Positions 40,867-48,762 of a stretch of 64,000 nt of DNA are shown in pieces. The DNA is taken from NCBI GenBank assembly GCA_016712265.1, contig JADJRJ010000028.1, positions 1,054,001 through 1,118,000 of the forward strand, given 5' to 3'. The position numbers were made by a program, and so were the translations under genes. The notes under the pieces were generated by a model that made no database searches, was not told the origin of the DNA, and saw only the letters and a program-made list of their open reading frames with translations. The DNA comes from Gemmatimonadota bacterium. GTDB lineage: Bacteria > Gemmatimonadota > Gemmatimonadetes > Gemmatimonadales > Gemmatimonadaceae. Position 1 is the stretch's first letter. Each line of letters begins with the position of its first letter.

Positions 40867-41322
40867 TCAGGCGGGGACCCCGGCAAAGTGACGCAGCTCG
40901 TCGATCATGGTGTGGAGCTTCTGCTCCGTTTCGTCGATCTCGGCCGCTGCCTCGTCCACTGCGAGCAGCCCGGCACGCATCGAGGTGGCCACCTTGTTGA
41001 GGTGGCGGATGTTCTCGAGGACCTGTTCGGTGAGTTTCCGCAGGCCGTGATGCCGACGCTGGTCTGCCTGGGCACGCCGGAATCGTAGCGTCAGGTCGTG
41101 GATCGAGAGGGCCCGCGCATGCGCAGCCACCTCTTGCGACGACCGGCCCGGGATGGCGCCATGGTCCCGCACTCCCTCGTCCTCCCACGCCTCATCGGCA
41201 AACCAGAGGTGGCCGACGAACTCGATGCCGTCGTTCTCGATGGCCACCGTGACGTTCCAGGTGCGTCCGTCCGCTTCGACCGCCCCGATGTTCACCTCTT
41301 CGGCCTGACCCGCGACTGTCAT
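40867..41322 (-). CDS. hypothetical protein with C-terminal coiled-coil
   Basis: The ATG at 41322 gives 151 residues. The N-terminal half looks like a small beta domain (NIGAVEADGRTWNVTVAIENDGIEFVGHLWFADEAW), and residues about 65-145 are helical with heptad character (HDLTLRFRRAQADQRRH, LTEQVLENIRHLNKVATSMRAGLLAVDEAAAEIDETEQKLHTMIDELRHF). I do not recognise the family. Its start is four bases after the stop of the hydrolase gene, so the pair is co-transcribed; it is followed by nth 65 bases later. Confidence 0.72.
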   Translation of the reverse strand: MTVAGQAEEVNIGAVEADGRTWNVTVAIENDGIEFVGHLWFADEAWEDEGVRDHGAIPGRSSQEVAAHARALSIHDLTLRFRRAQADQRRHHGLRKLTEQVLENIRHLNKVATSMRAGLLAVDEAAAEIDETEQKLHTMIDELRHFAGVPA

Positions 41323-41326
41323 GGGC

Positions 41327-42208
41327 CTATCCTCCCGCGGAGTCCCGCAAGAATTGTTCGATGGTGGAGAAGAGAGCCTCTGGCTGCTCCACATAGGGCA
41401 CATGCCCGGATGCCTCGAGGACGACCAGGCGGGCGCTCATGGCACGGGCGGCCTCGATCGAGGAATCCACCGGGATGGGATCGTGCCACCCGTGCGTGAT
41501 GAGTGTCGGCACGCGAAGCGATCGCAGTCGCGGGAGGAGGTCAAAATCGCCGAGGCTCTCCCAGATCGATTGCTGGACACGCCCGGTGACCCGGAAGGGG
41601 GTGAGGTCGGTGGCTCGTCGCGGGTCGGCGAAGTAGCCGGCGACCGAGAGCTCGAACGCGCGTTGGCGGTAGGCGTCGGGATCACGCTCTCGGAGCCCCG
41701 ACGCGGCGAGCGCGTCCCGGAGGGCCCGGATCTCCGCCCCCTGTTGGCGACTCGCAAACTCCTCCTCGAACCGGGTGCGATGCGTGCGAGTGACCGGCGC
41801 TGGGTCGATGAGAACCAGGCGCCGCGGCATCGGGCCCCCGCGTTGAGGGGCTTCCAGCGCGTAGAGGAGCGCGAGGAGCGCCCCCCACGAATAGCCGACG
41901 ATCGTGAGCGGGTCGCAGGCGAGCTCCCGAGCCACCCTGGCTACGTCGTGGACCTGTTCACTCCAGCCGATGGGGGCAGGGTCGTCAGTGCGGGAGCGTC
42001 CACCCCCACGCTGGTCGTAGAACACCAGCTCGCGCGCGTCCCCAAGGGCGAGCATCTGTGGCAACAGGTAGTCGTGGTGGGCGCCCGGGCCGCCGTGGAG
42101 GACCAGGAGGGGCGAGACTCCCGCGGGGCCGTACCTTGCCCAGTAGAGCGGGACGGGAGTCGAGGTGGTGAGGCCGCTCTCGCGCGGGGCAGGGATGGGG
42201 GAAGGCAT
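41327..42208 (-). CDS. alpha/beta hydrolase of the proline iminopeptidase (S33) group
   Basis: The ATG at 42208 (MPSPIPAPRESG) gives 293 residues. Motifs: LLVLHGGPGAHHDYLLP (HGGP oxyanion segment), VFYDQRGGGRSRTDDP (DQRGxGRS), the nucleophile elbow GYSWGALLA, the late Asp in THGWHDPIP and the catalytic His in ASGHVPYVEQP. The HGGP and DQRG pair is the proline iminopeptidase mark. No signal peptide is visible. A similar protein lies at 9628-10536, and a third alpha/beta hydrolase at the left edge. Confidence 0.88.
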   Translation of the reverse strand: MPSPIPAPRESGLTTSTPVPLYWARYGPAGVSPLLVLHGGPGAHHDYLLPQMLALGDARELVFYDQRGGGRSRTDDPAPIGWSEQVHDVARVARELACDPLTIVGYSWGALLALLYALEAPQRGGPMPRRLVLIDPAPVTRTHRTRFEEEFASRQQGAEIRALRDALAASGLRERDPDAYRQRAFELSVAGYFADPRRATDLTPFRVTGRVQQSIWESLGDFDLLPRLRSLRVPTLITHGWHDPIPVDSSIEAARAMSARLVVLEASGHVPYVEQPEALFSTIEQFLRDSAGG

Positions 42209-42328
42209 GCCGAAAAGTAGGCGCAGCGTCGCCACCGGAAGTGCTGGTCCCGAGAGGCCATCGCACTCGGCTGGCTTGTGCCACGAGGTGGCATTAGGCT
42301 GAACCAGGTGCCAACGGATGAGGCGAAG

Positions 42329-43000
42329 ATGCGCCGGAGTTTGTTTTGCGCCCTTGGGCTGGCCGGCTCGGGAATATTGGGCGCGCAGCCTGTGCAACCG
42401 GGCAAGCGGGTGAAGGACACCACGCCGGCCCAGTCGTGGGTCGGTCGACTCGACCCCGCGGCAGAACGACGCGGGGCGAACATCACCGAGAACACACTCC
42501 TCCAGTCTGGTGACGGGCTGCGGGTGACCACCGTGGTGCCCGCGATCTACTGGCGCGCGGCCAACCTGGCATCGGGCACCTACATCGTGAAAGCGGACTT
42601 CGCCCAGGCGCGCGGGTCGGCCACCGAGTTCCACGGCCTCTTCCTCGGGGGCCGTCAGCTCCAGAAGGGTGTGCAGAACTACCTCTACTGCGGGGTCGCC
42701 GGGAACGGCACCTTCGCGGTCCGACACATCAACGGGCCCGAGGTCAATGAGCTGGCCGGGCGTACCGCCAGCGTCGCCATTCGCAAGGCGAATGCGGAGG
42801 GGCGAGCAACCAATCAGGTGGCGCTGAAGGTCACGCTCGAGCGGACGTCGTGCGTGGTGAACGGGACCGAGGTCTGGGGTTACGCCACGAAGGCGCTGAC
42901 CGGCCCCGGGAGGCTGGCGTCGACGGATGGGTTGGTGGGGATCCGCGTGAACCAGGCCCTCGACGTCGAGGTGACCGGGTTCACGATCACGGGGACCTAG
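42329..43000 (+). CDS. exported protein with a lectin-like beta-sandwich, unknown function
   Basis: The ATG at 42329 starts a signal peptide (SLFCALGLAGSGILGAQ); the frame is open from 42278 but the extra residues are not signal-like. The 223-residue product is strand-rich: GLRVTTVVPAIYWRAANLASGTYIVKADF, then FHGLFLGGRQL, YLYCGVAGNGTFAVRHING, and a closing VKVTLERTSCVVNGTEVWGY with DGLVGIRVNQALDVEVTGFTI. The layout resembles the concanavalin-like fold of DUF1080-type secreted proteins. It is inference only; no catalytic motif is visible. Confidence 0.7.
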   Translation: MRRSLFCALGLAGSGILGAQPVQPGKRVKDTTPAQSWVGRLDPAAERRGANITENTLLQSGDGLRVTTVVPAIYWRAANLASGTYIVKADFAQARGSATEFHGLFLGGRQLQKGVQNYLYCGVAGNGTFAVRHINGPEVNELAGRTASVAIRKANAEGRATNQVALKVTLERTSCVVNGTEVWGYATKALTGPGRLASTDGLVGIRVNQALDVEVTGFTITGT

Positions 43001-43063
43001 GCGCTGACGGCAGGCCGTGCGGCCGCGTCGTAGCCCCTGTATCGCGGGCGCGGGGGGCAGTAA

Positions 43064-43981
43064 CTAACGCGCCGAAGCAAGAAGGACATCGCGCGCCAGG
43101 CGCACCGTGCGCACATGCGCCTCGACGGTGGTGGCGACGTCCCGGCCATACCCGCCGGCGATGGTGATAGCGACCGGAATCCCCACGTCGCGGCAGGCGG
43201 TGAGCACCATGTGATCGCGCCGCGCCAGTCCCTCGTGGGTGAGGGCCAAGCGCCCCAGGCGGTCCCCTTCGTGCGGGTCAGCGCCCGCCAGGTAGAACAC
43301 CAGGTCGGGCTGCGCGCGCGCCAACACCGCGGGCAGGTGCCGGCCCAGGACCTCGAGGTACTCGTCATCGCCGGTGCCGTCCGCCAGCTCAACATCGACC
43401 ATCCCCGCGACCTTGCGGAACGGGTAGTTGCGGGCGCCGTGCATGCTGAAGGTGAAGACGTCGGGGTCACCGGTGAAGATCGCGTGGGTCCCGTTTCCCT
43501 GGTGGACATCCAGGTCAACGATCGCCACCCGCCGTACGAGGGCCTCCGCCTGCAAGGCCCGGGTCGCCACGGCCACGTCGTTGAACACGCAGTACCCTTC
43601 GCCGTGGTCCGCGAACGCGTGGTGGGTCCCCCCGGCCAGGTTCATCGCGATGCCGGACCGCAACGACTGCTGCGCAGCGGCCAGCGTCCCGCCCACCGCC
43701 CGCAATGATCGCTCTGCCAGGGCGGCCGACCATGGGAACCCGAGCCGCCGCACCTCTGAGGCTTCGAGACCCCCGTGCAGGATCCGGTCGATGTAGGATG
43801 GGGCGTGGACCCGGGAGAGGTCGGCGACGCTACTCCGCTCCGGTTCGTGAAGGTGCGACGGCTCCACCAGGCCTTCCGCGCACACCCGGTCGCGCAACAG
43901 GGCGTACTTCGCGATGGGAAACCGATGCCCGTCCGGGAGCGGGATTTCGTAGCGGGCGGAGGTCCAGCAGTGGAGCGGCAT
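43064..43981 (-). CDS. histone deacetylase / AcuC / acetylpolyamine amidohydrolase family enzyme
   Basis: Zinc amidohydrolase of the HDAC superfamily, 305 residues from the ATG at 43981, which matches the usual family start (LPDGHRFPIAKYALL); an ATG at 44008 is the alternative. Catalytic His pair at 120-121 (GGTHHAF), zinc ligands Asp158 and His160 (DLDVHQGNG), third ligand Asp in GADPHEGDRLG. This is the short bacterial form (about 300-340 residues) that deacetylates small molecules or proteins such as acetyl-CoA synthetase. CGTTAGGATG at 44006-44015 (minus strand) may be its -10 region. Confidence 0.9.
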   Translation of the reverse strand: MPLHCWTSARYEIPLPDGHRFPIAKYALLRDRVCAEGLVEPSHLHEPERSSVADLSRVHAPSYIDRILHGGLEASEVRRLGFPWSAALAERSLRAVGGTLAAAQQSLRSGIAMNLAGGTHHAFADHGEGYCVFNDVAVATRALQAEALVRRVAIVDLDVHQGNGTHAIFTGDPDVFTFSMHGARNYPFRKVAGMVDVELADGTGDDEYLEVLGRHLPAVLARAQPDLVFYLAGADPHEGDRLGRLALTHEGLARRDHMVLTACRDVGIPVAITIAGGYGRDVATTVEAHVRTVRLARDVLLASAR

Positions 43982-44094
43982 GGCGGCGGTTCGGCGTGGC
44001 GCCCCCATCCTAACGCCGCGCGCCGCGGCGTGCGCGAGGTCGTTTCCCGGGGATGCCGCCGTGCGTCAGTACGTGTGGAACACCTCCCCGACTC

Positions 44095-45726
44095 ATGACC
44101 GCGCAGAATCCATCCAACCCGGCGTTCAACGGTGAGCTGGCACACCTGGTCTGGCTCCTCGTGTACCGGCCAACGCACCTCGACGCCCAGAAGGGAGCGT
44201 TGCGACGCGCGCTGGCGATCGTGCTGGAGGACGGTTGCCGTGTGAGCCAGGTGGATGTCGCCAACGCGGCTGCCGAGTTGTCCAGGGCCGAGGCGCGCCC
44301 GGACGACTTCCTCTGGCTGACCGAGCTGGCGGCGCGCATGGGGGCCCACGCGGTGCGCGTGGTTGAAGTGCACCAGGGGGCTCGCGCGGTCGATGTGCTC
44401 GGGTTGGCTCGCGCGCTCGCCGCGGCTGGCGCGCAGGACGACGGGCGGTCGTTCGACGCGGAGATCCTGTCACTGGCACCGACCACCTTGACCGTGCACC
44501 TGGGGCGGACCGGCTTCGTCCGAACGCCAACCCCGCCCGGCGGAATGCGGCCCATCGGTCTGCGGCCGAGTCTCACCCCGCCGGTGGGCCAGATGTCAGT
44601 GGCTGACGCCATCAAGGAGCGAGGGCCCCGCTCAGCACTGGAGACGCCCTCTGCACTCCGGCGCCCGACCCCGGAGGCCGCGGTCCGGATCATCCAGGAC
44701 GCGATCATGCCGCAGTCCACCGACCTTGCCCCGAGCGACCTGGTGATGCGGTTGCGAGGCGAGCTGACGCCCGACGATGCTCCCCCGGTCCTCGATGAGA
44801 TCGGCCGGATGCTCGAGAGTGCGGCCGGGGTCGGACGCTGGGACCTCATTGTCGACGTGGCCACCAAGCTGCTGGATCGCGAAGCCTTGGTCACCGACCC
44901 GGATGTGCGTCGTGCCTTCGGGATCCAGTTCCGTCGGCTCGCCAAGCCGAGCAACATGCGAGGCATCATTGACCTGCTCGTGACCCGTCGCGAACTCCGG
45001 GACGACATCCACCGGTTCCTGCAGCGGCAGGGGGAGCCGGCGGCCGACCTCCTGGTGGAGATGCTCGTCGCGGCCGAGGGCGCCGCGGCACGTCGGGCCT
45101 ATCGTGATGCGATCCTCAAGTGTCCGAGCGCGGTCGAACCGCTGATGCACCTCCTGCGTGACCACCGGTGGTTCGTGGTCCGCAATGCGGCTGAGTTGTT
45201 AGGAGAACTCAACGCTACCGAGGCCGACCAGGAGCTGATCAACACCGCACGACACTCGGACGTTCGGGTGCGTCGAGCGGCCACCCTGGCCCTGATTCGC
45301 CTGGGGACGCCTCGTGCCATGCACACGATGCTGCATGCCCTGGTCGATGAGGAAGCAGAAGTGCGCCGCCGCGCGGCCAGTGGACTGGGCGCGATGCGAC
45401 ACAATCCTCGGGCCGCCGCGGGGTTGCTGGCCGCGCTGGACGACGAGGAGGACGCGGATGTCATTCATGCCGTCCTCGCCGCGTTGGGCCATCACGCGAC
45501 CCCGGAGGTTGTCACGCGGCTCATCAAGGAGTCGAGCGCCGGATCGATTCTCCGGCGCCGGACGTCAGCCCGTCGGGTTGCCGCGATCGCGGGGCTGGCC
45601 GAGGCCGCGACGCCAGAGGCGCTGGCCCAGCTGCGCGCACTGGCGGGAGACAAGGACCGGGCCGTGCGAGAGGCGGCGGAGCGAGCGCTCGCCGCCTCCG
45701 CTGAACCGGCTACTTCGCCCGCTTGA
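44095..45726 (+). CDS. HEAT-repeat protein with an unassigned N-terminal domain
   Basis: The ATG at 44095 (MTAQNPSNPAF) gives 543 residues. The first 150 residues are mostly helical followed by beta strands and I cannot assign them; a Pro-rich linker follows (TPTPPGGMRPIGLRPSLTPP). From about 185 to 540 the protein is a chain of helical pairs, with clear HEAT repeats toward the end (WFVVRNAAELLGELNATEADQEL, VRVRRAATLALIRLGTPRAMHTML, AEVRRRAASGLGAMRHNPRA, AVREAAERALAAS). No catalytic motif is seen; a protein-binding scaffold is likely. Its last 17 bases overlap the end of the converging serine-hydrolase gene. Confidence 0.82.
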   Translation: MTAQNPSNPAFNGELAHLVWLLVYRPTHLDAQKGALRRALAIVLEDGCRVSQVDVANAAAELSRAEARPDDFLWLTELAARMGAHAVRVVEVHQGARAVDVLGLARALAAAGAQDDGRSFDAEILSLAPTTLTVHLGRTGFVRTPTPPGGMRPIGLRPSLTPPVGQMSVADAIKERGPRSALETPSALRRPTPEAAVRIIQDAIMPQSTDLAPSDLVMRLRGELTPDDAPPVLDEIGRMLESAAGVGRWDLIVDVATKLLDREALVTDPDVRRAFGIQFRRLAKPSNMRGIIDLLVTRRELRDDIHRFLQRQGEPAADLLVEMLVAAEGAAARRAYRDAILKCPSAVEPLMHLLRDHRWFVVRNAAELLGELNATEADQELINTARHSDVRVRRAATLALIRLGTPRAMHTMLHALVDEEAEVRRRAASGLGAMRHNPRAAAGLLAALDDEEDADVIHAVLAALGHHATPEVVTRLIKESSAGSILRRRTSARRVAAIAGLAEAATPEALAQLRALAGDKDRAVREAAERALAASAEPATSPA

Positions 45727-47125
45727 GGATCGAGTACCCGTAGGAGCTGTCGATCCGGAGTTCGGTGGTCGCCGCTCCCGACATGGTGAACACGTAGTGC
45801 GTTTCGTCGTCGGCCCATGTCCCGCCACCGAGGTAGACCAGGGTCACCGGCGCGGGCTCCGGGGTGGGCGTCACCATGTTCCGGTCTGGTCCCGCGCGCA
45901 GCCTCAGCGTTCCGTTCTCGACGGCAACCCGGGCGCGCATCGTTTGGCCACGAGAGACGCCGGTGTACTCCCCGGCGAGGGCGTTCATGTCGCCGCTGAA
46001 GGTCTCGGTCTTCGCCGGCGCACGGCCGAGGATGCTCATCGCCACGTCGACCGCGAGCGGGTCGGCAGCCATCGGCCCGACGGTGTTGATCAGCACGACC
46101 ACGGTGAGGGAGTCGTCCGGATAGTAGTGCGATGCTGATACAAACCCGTTGATGCCACCGCCGTGCTCGATGAGACGGTGGCCACCGACGGTGCGGAGGG
46201 CGAGGCCGGTGCCGTAGCGGAGCCGCGTGCCGTCGTTGAGCACGCCCGGGGTGATCATCTCCGTGTAGGAGGCCGGGGGCAACACCTGGCCATTGTGCAG
46301 GGCGCGATTCCAGGCCGCGAGGTCACGCACCGTCGAGCAGAGCGAGCCTGCGGCGTACGGCCAGGTGTGCACGAGGAATCCCTTGTGGTGCAGTGCGCTG
46401 TCCGCCCCGTACTCGTAGCCCTTCACCTTGCGCTTCATGATGTCCTTCTCCGAGCAATACGCGGAGCTCGCCATGCCGGCCTTCTCGAAGAGGTTCTTCT
46501 GGACGTAGTCGGCGTAGGACATGCCGGACAGTTTCTCGATGATCAGCCCGGCGAGGAAATAGGCAGAGTTGTTGTAGACCTCGAGCGCGCCGGGGGCGAA
46601 CTCGAACTTCTCGCGGCTGAAGGCCGCGACCAGGGTATCCTTGGGGAGGTCGCGCAGCATGAGCGGCCCGAACATCGGCATCTCGGTGTATCCCTTGATG
46701 CCCGAGGTGTGGTCCAGGAGGCGGCGAATCGAGACCTTCTGCCCCTGCATGGGATAGTCCGGGAGGTGCTTGGAGAGGTCGTCGTCCAGGGCGAGCTTGC
46801 CGGCGTCCCGGAGTTGCATGATCGCAGCGGCCGTGAACTGCTTCGTGACGGACCCAATCTCGTACACGGCACCCGCTGGCGTGGGCACTTCGAGCTCCAG
46901 GTCGGCCGAGCCGTAGCCCTTCATCAGGACCGTGTCCGCACCCTTCATGACGCCAATGGAGAAGCCGGCGGCTTGTCCCGTCGCCATGCGGGCGGCCGCA
47001 ATGGAGTCGATGCGCGCGACGATCGCGCGTGCGGGCGCGGAGGACGAGCCACCACCCTGGCAGGCGGTGCCGACGAGGGACAACACAACGAGGCGCGCCG
47101 CAGCGCGCCATGGATGATGCTTCAT
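45710..47125 (-). CDS. serine hydrolase lipoprotein (beta-lactamase/DD-peptidase fold)
   Basis: The 471-residue product has a lipobox (LVGTAC, Cys22) and the beta-lactamase-family domain (about 35-365): SVTK (Ser92-Lys95), the second motif YNN in EVYNNSAYFLAG and the third motif HGGG in LIEHGGGINGFVSASHYYPDD. A C-terminal beta domain of about 100 residues (LAGEYTGVSRGQTMRARVAVENGTLRLRA) follows, as in the class of DUF3471-like tails. It is the last gene of the minus-strand run that begins with the amidohydrolase at 50436. It is likely an envelope esterase or D-peptidase. Confidence 0.88.
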   Translation of the reverse strand: MKHHPWRAAARLVVLSLVGTACQGGGSSSAPARAIVARIDSIAAARMATGQAAGFSIGVMKGADTVLMKGYGSADLELEVPTPAGAVYEIGSVTKQFTAAAIMQLRDAGKLALDDDLSKHLPDYPMQGQKVSIRRLLDHTSGIKGYTEMPMFGPLMLRDLPKDTLVAAFSREKFEFAPGALEVYNNSAYFLAGLIIEKLSGMSYADYVQKNLFEKAGMASSAYCSEKDIMKRKVKGYEYGADSALHHKGFLVHTWPYAAGSLCSTVRDLAAWNRALHNGQVLPPASYTEMITPGVLNDGTRLRYGTGLALRTVGGHRLIEHGGGINGFVSASHYYPDDSLTVVVLINTVGPMAADPLAVDVAMSILGRAPAKTETFSGDMNALAGEYTGVSRGQTMRARVAVENGTLRLRAGPDRNMVTPTPEPAPVTLVYLGGGTWADDETHYVFTMSGAATTELRIDSSYGYSILKRAK

Positions 47126-47147
47126 GGGAGGGGTCGCGGGAGGGGAA

Positions 47148-48215
47148 CTACCGGGCGGAAAAATCCGTCGCGCGGGTCACGCGGCGGCAGGTGGCCGCGA
47201 TTAAGGTAGCGGCGCGATCGACGTCGTCCAGACTCACCATCTCGTTCGGCGAGTGCATGTACCGGTTCGGAATGGACACCAGGCCGGTGGCGACCCCTTC
47301 TCGCGCGATATGGATGAAGTCGGCATCGGTCGCGGTGTCGCGTCCGACGGCATGCACCGAAACCGGGATCTCCAGCGCGGCGGCGCCCTCGCGGAGCAGC
47401 GAAAACACGACGGGAGAGATCACGGAGCCCCGGGCAAGGACGGGACCTCCGCCCAGCGTGTGGTCGCCGTGCTCCTTCTTCTCGACGCCCGGATGGTCCG
47501 TGGCAAAGGTGACATCGACCGCAATGGCCATGACCGGCGAGAGGCGGTTGGCCGCGACGAGCGCGCCCCCTCCGTGGTAGGCGATCTCCTCCTGCGCCGT
47601 GGCGACGGCCACGACGCGGGCCTCCCCTGGTTCCGCGGCGTACCGGCGGAGCGCTTCCGCGACGACAAAAGCTCCGATGCGGTTGTCGATGGCGCGCGAG
47701 ACGAGGCGGCCGTTGGGAAGCTCGATGGCCTGCCCGTCGATCACCCCCGGGTCGCCGACCTGCACGAGCTCAAGGGCCTGAGCCTTGCTCGACGCCCCGA
47801 TATCGACCCACAGGTCGGTCACCTTGGACGCCTTCTCACGCTCGTCCGGCTTCATCACGTGAATGGGCTTCTTTCCCACGACCCCCAGCACGGGACCGCG
47901 GGCCGCCAGGAATCGGATCCGCTGGCCGACGAGGACCTGTGGGTCCCATCCCCCGATGGGCGCGACATACACCAGCCCGCCGTCATCCACCCAGGTGACG
48001 ATCAGGCCGATCTCGTCGATGTGCCCGGCGAGCATGATGGTGGGTCCGCCGCCACCCTCCACCGTGGCCACGCTGTTCCCCATGACGTCAGCATGCACCA
48101 CCGCCACGTCAGCGACTCCCTCGCGCCACACACGCGCCGCGGCGCCCTCGAAGCCGGATGGCCCCGGCGTGTCGAGCAATTTCTTCAGGAAGCTGACGGA
48201 TTGGGCGGAAAGCAT
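47148..48215 (-). CDS. M42-family metallo-aminopeptidase (glutamyl aminopeptidase/TET type)
   Basis: The ATG at 48215 gives 355 residues. Dinuclear zinc site: His in LAGHIDEIG (near residue 65), Asp in RAIDNRIG, Glu pair in ATAQEEI, Asp in AVDVTFATDHPG and His in NRYMHSPNE. The PDZ-like dimerisation insert is present (GGWDPQVLVGQRIRFLAARG). These enzymes form dodecameric shells that trim peptides in the cytoplasm. The start overlaps the preceding small ORF's stop in the arrangement TGATG. Confidence 0.93.
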   Translation of the reverse strand: MLSAQSVSFLKKLLDTPGPSGFEGAAARVWREGVADVAVVHADVMGNSVATVEGGGGPTIMLAGHIDEIGLIVTWVDDGGLVYVAPIGGWDPQVLVGQRIRFLAARGPVLGVVGKKPIHVMKPDEREKASKVTDLWVDIGASSKAQALELVQVGDPGVIDGQAIELPNGRLVSRAIDNRIGAFVVAEALRRYAAEPGEARVVAVATAQEEIAYHGGGALVAANRLSPVMAIAVDVTFATDHPGVEKKEHGDHTLGGGPVLARGSVISPVVFSLLREGAAALEIPVSVHAVGRDTATDADFIHIAREGVATGLVSIPNRYMHSPNEMVSLDDVDRAATLIAATCRRVTRATDFSAR

Positions 48216-48376
48216 CACGAAGGGGAGGCGGGTCGGATGGCGCGGCGTCTCACCCGAACGCGCCCCGAGGCACGCGGGCGCTGGGGGCCGGCGACGGCAG
48301 GGGCGGGGGCGGGCGTCGTTACATGGACGAGGTGCGTGGACTCGAGGTAATCCAGCCAGCCCCACCGCACCGACAT
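48215..48376 (-). CDS. candidate 53-residue ORF coupled on both sides
   Basis: On the minus strand an ATG at 48376 overlaps the stop of the membrane-protein gene (TGATG) and the ORF ends in another TGATG overlap with the M42 start at 48215. The product begins SVRWGWLDYLESTHLVHVT and ends with a Pro/Ala then Arg-rich tail. Composition of the tail is what GC-rich noise would give, so the coding status rests on the two overlaps. No family or signal is seen. Confidence 0.4.
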   Translation of the reverse strand: MSVRWGWLDYLESTHLVHVTTPAPAPAVAGPQRPRASGRVRVRRRAIRPASPS

Positions 48377-48750
48377 CAGGAACCCCGGCGCGCCGGAAAG
48401 GCCATGAAGGTGATGAGGAGGAACAGCAACCCCGGGATGTACCAGACCGGGGAGCCCCCCAGGAACCAGACCACCGCACCAAAGAGGGCCACGGTTTCGC
48501 CGAGCGCCCACCCGATGATCGACCAGGTCTGGCGGTGCGAGGATGCCTCGGACTTGTGGTATTGCTGCAGTGCGAAGGCGGAGCCACCAATGGCCATCAC
48601 CCAGAGCCCCTGACCGATCCACCGGAGCTGGCGCAGCATATCGGCGGTAAGCGTTGGGGCGTCTGGCGAGAGGCGTGAGGCATAGACGACGCCCCCAAAC
48701 AGCAGGACGCCGAGCAGCATCGCGAACCGGATCGTGAGGGTGGGAGACAT
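48376..48750 (-). CDS. small four-helix membrane protein
   Basis: The 124-residue product has four likely transmembrane segments: IRFAMLLGVLLFGGVVYA (about 7-24), GQGLWVMAIGGSAFALQQY (about 47-65), IIGWALGETVALFGAVVWFLGG (about 78-99) and YIPGLLFLLITFMAFPA (about 104-120). Family unknown; it resembles short hypothetical inner-membrane proteins near metabolic operons. It begins 12 bases after the amidohydrolase stop. Confidence 0.72.
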   Translation of the reverse strand: MSPTLTIRFAMLLGVLLFGGVVYASRLSPDAPTLTADMLRQLRWIGQGLWVMAIGGSAFALQQYHKSEASSHRQTWSIIGWALGETVALFGAVVWFLGGSPVWYIPGLLFLLITFMAFPARRGS

Positions 48751-48762
48751 GGTGACCGCGCC

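Noticed and set aside
4579..47125. Three beta-lactamase-fold proteins read as antibiotic resistance genes
   Set aside because: The motif set (SxxK, Tyr-x-Asn-like, HTG/HGG) and long C-terminal domains fit esterase or D-peptidase relatives; nothing specific to beta-lactam hydrolysis is visible.
47253..48350. 365-residue plus-strand frame opposite the M42 peptidase
   Set aside because: Antisense shadow of a gene with a full set of metal ligands.
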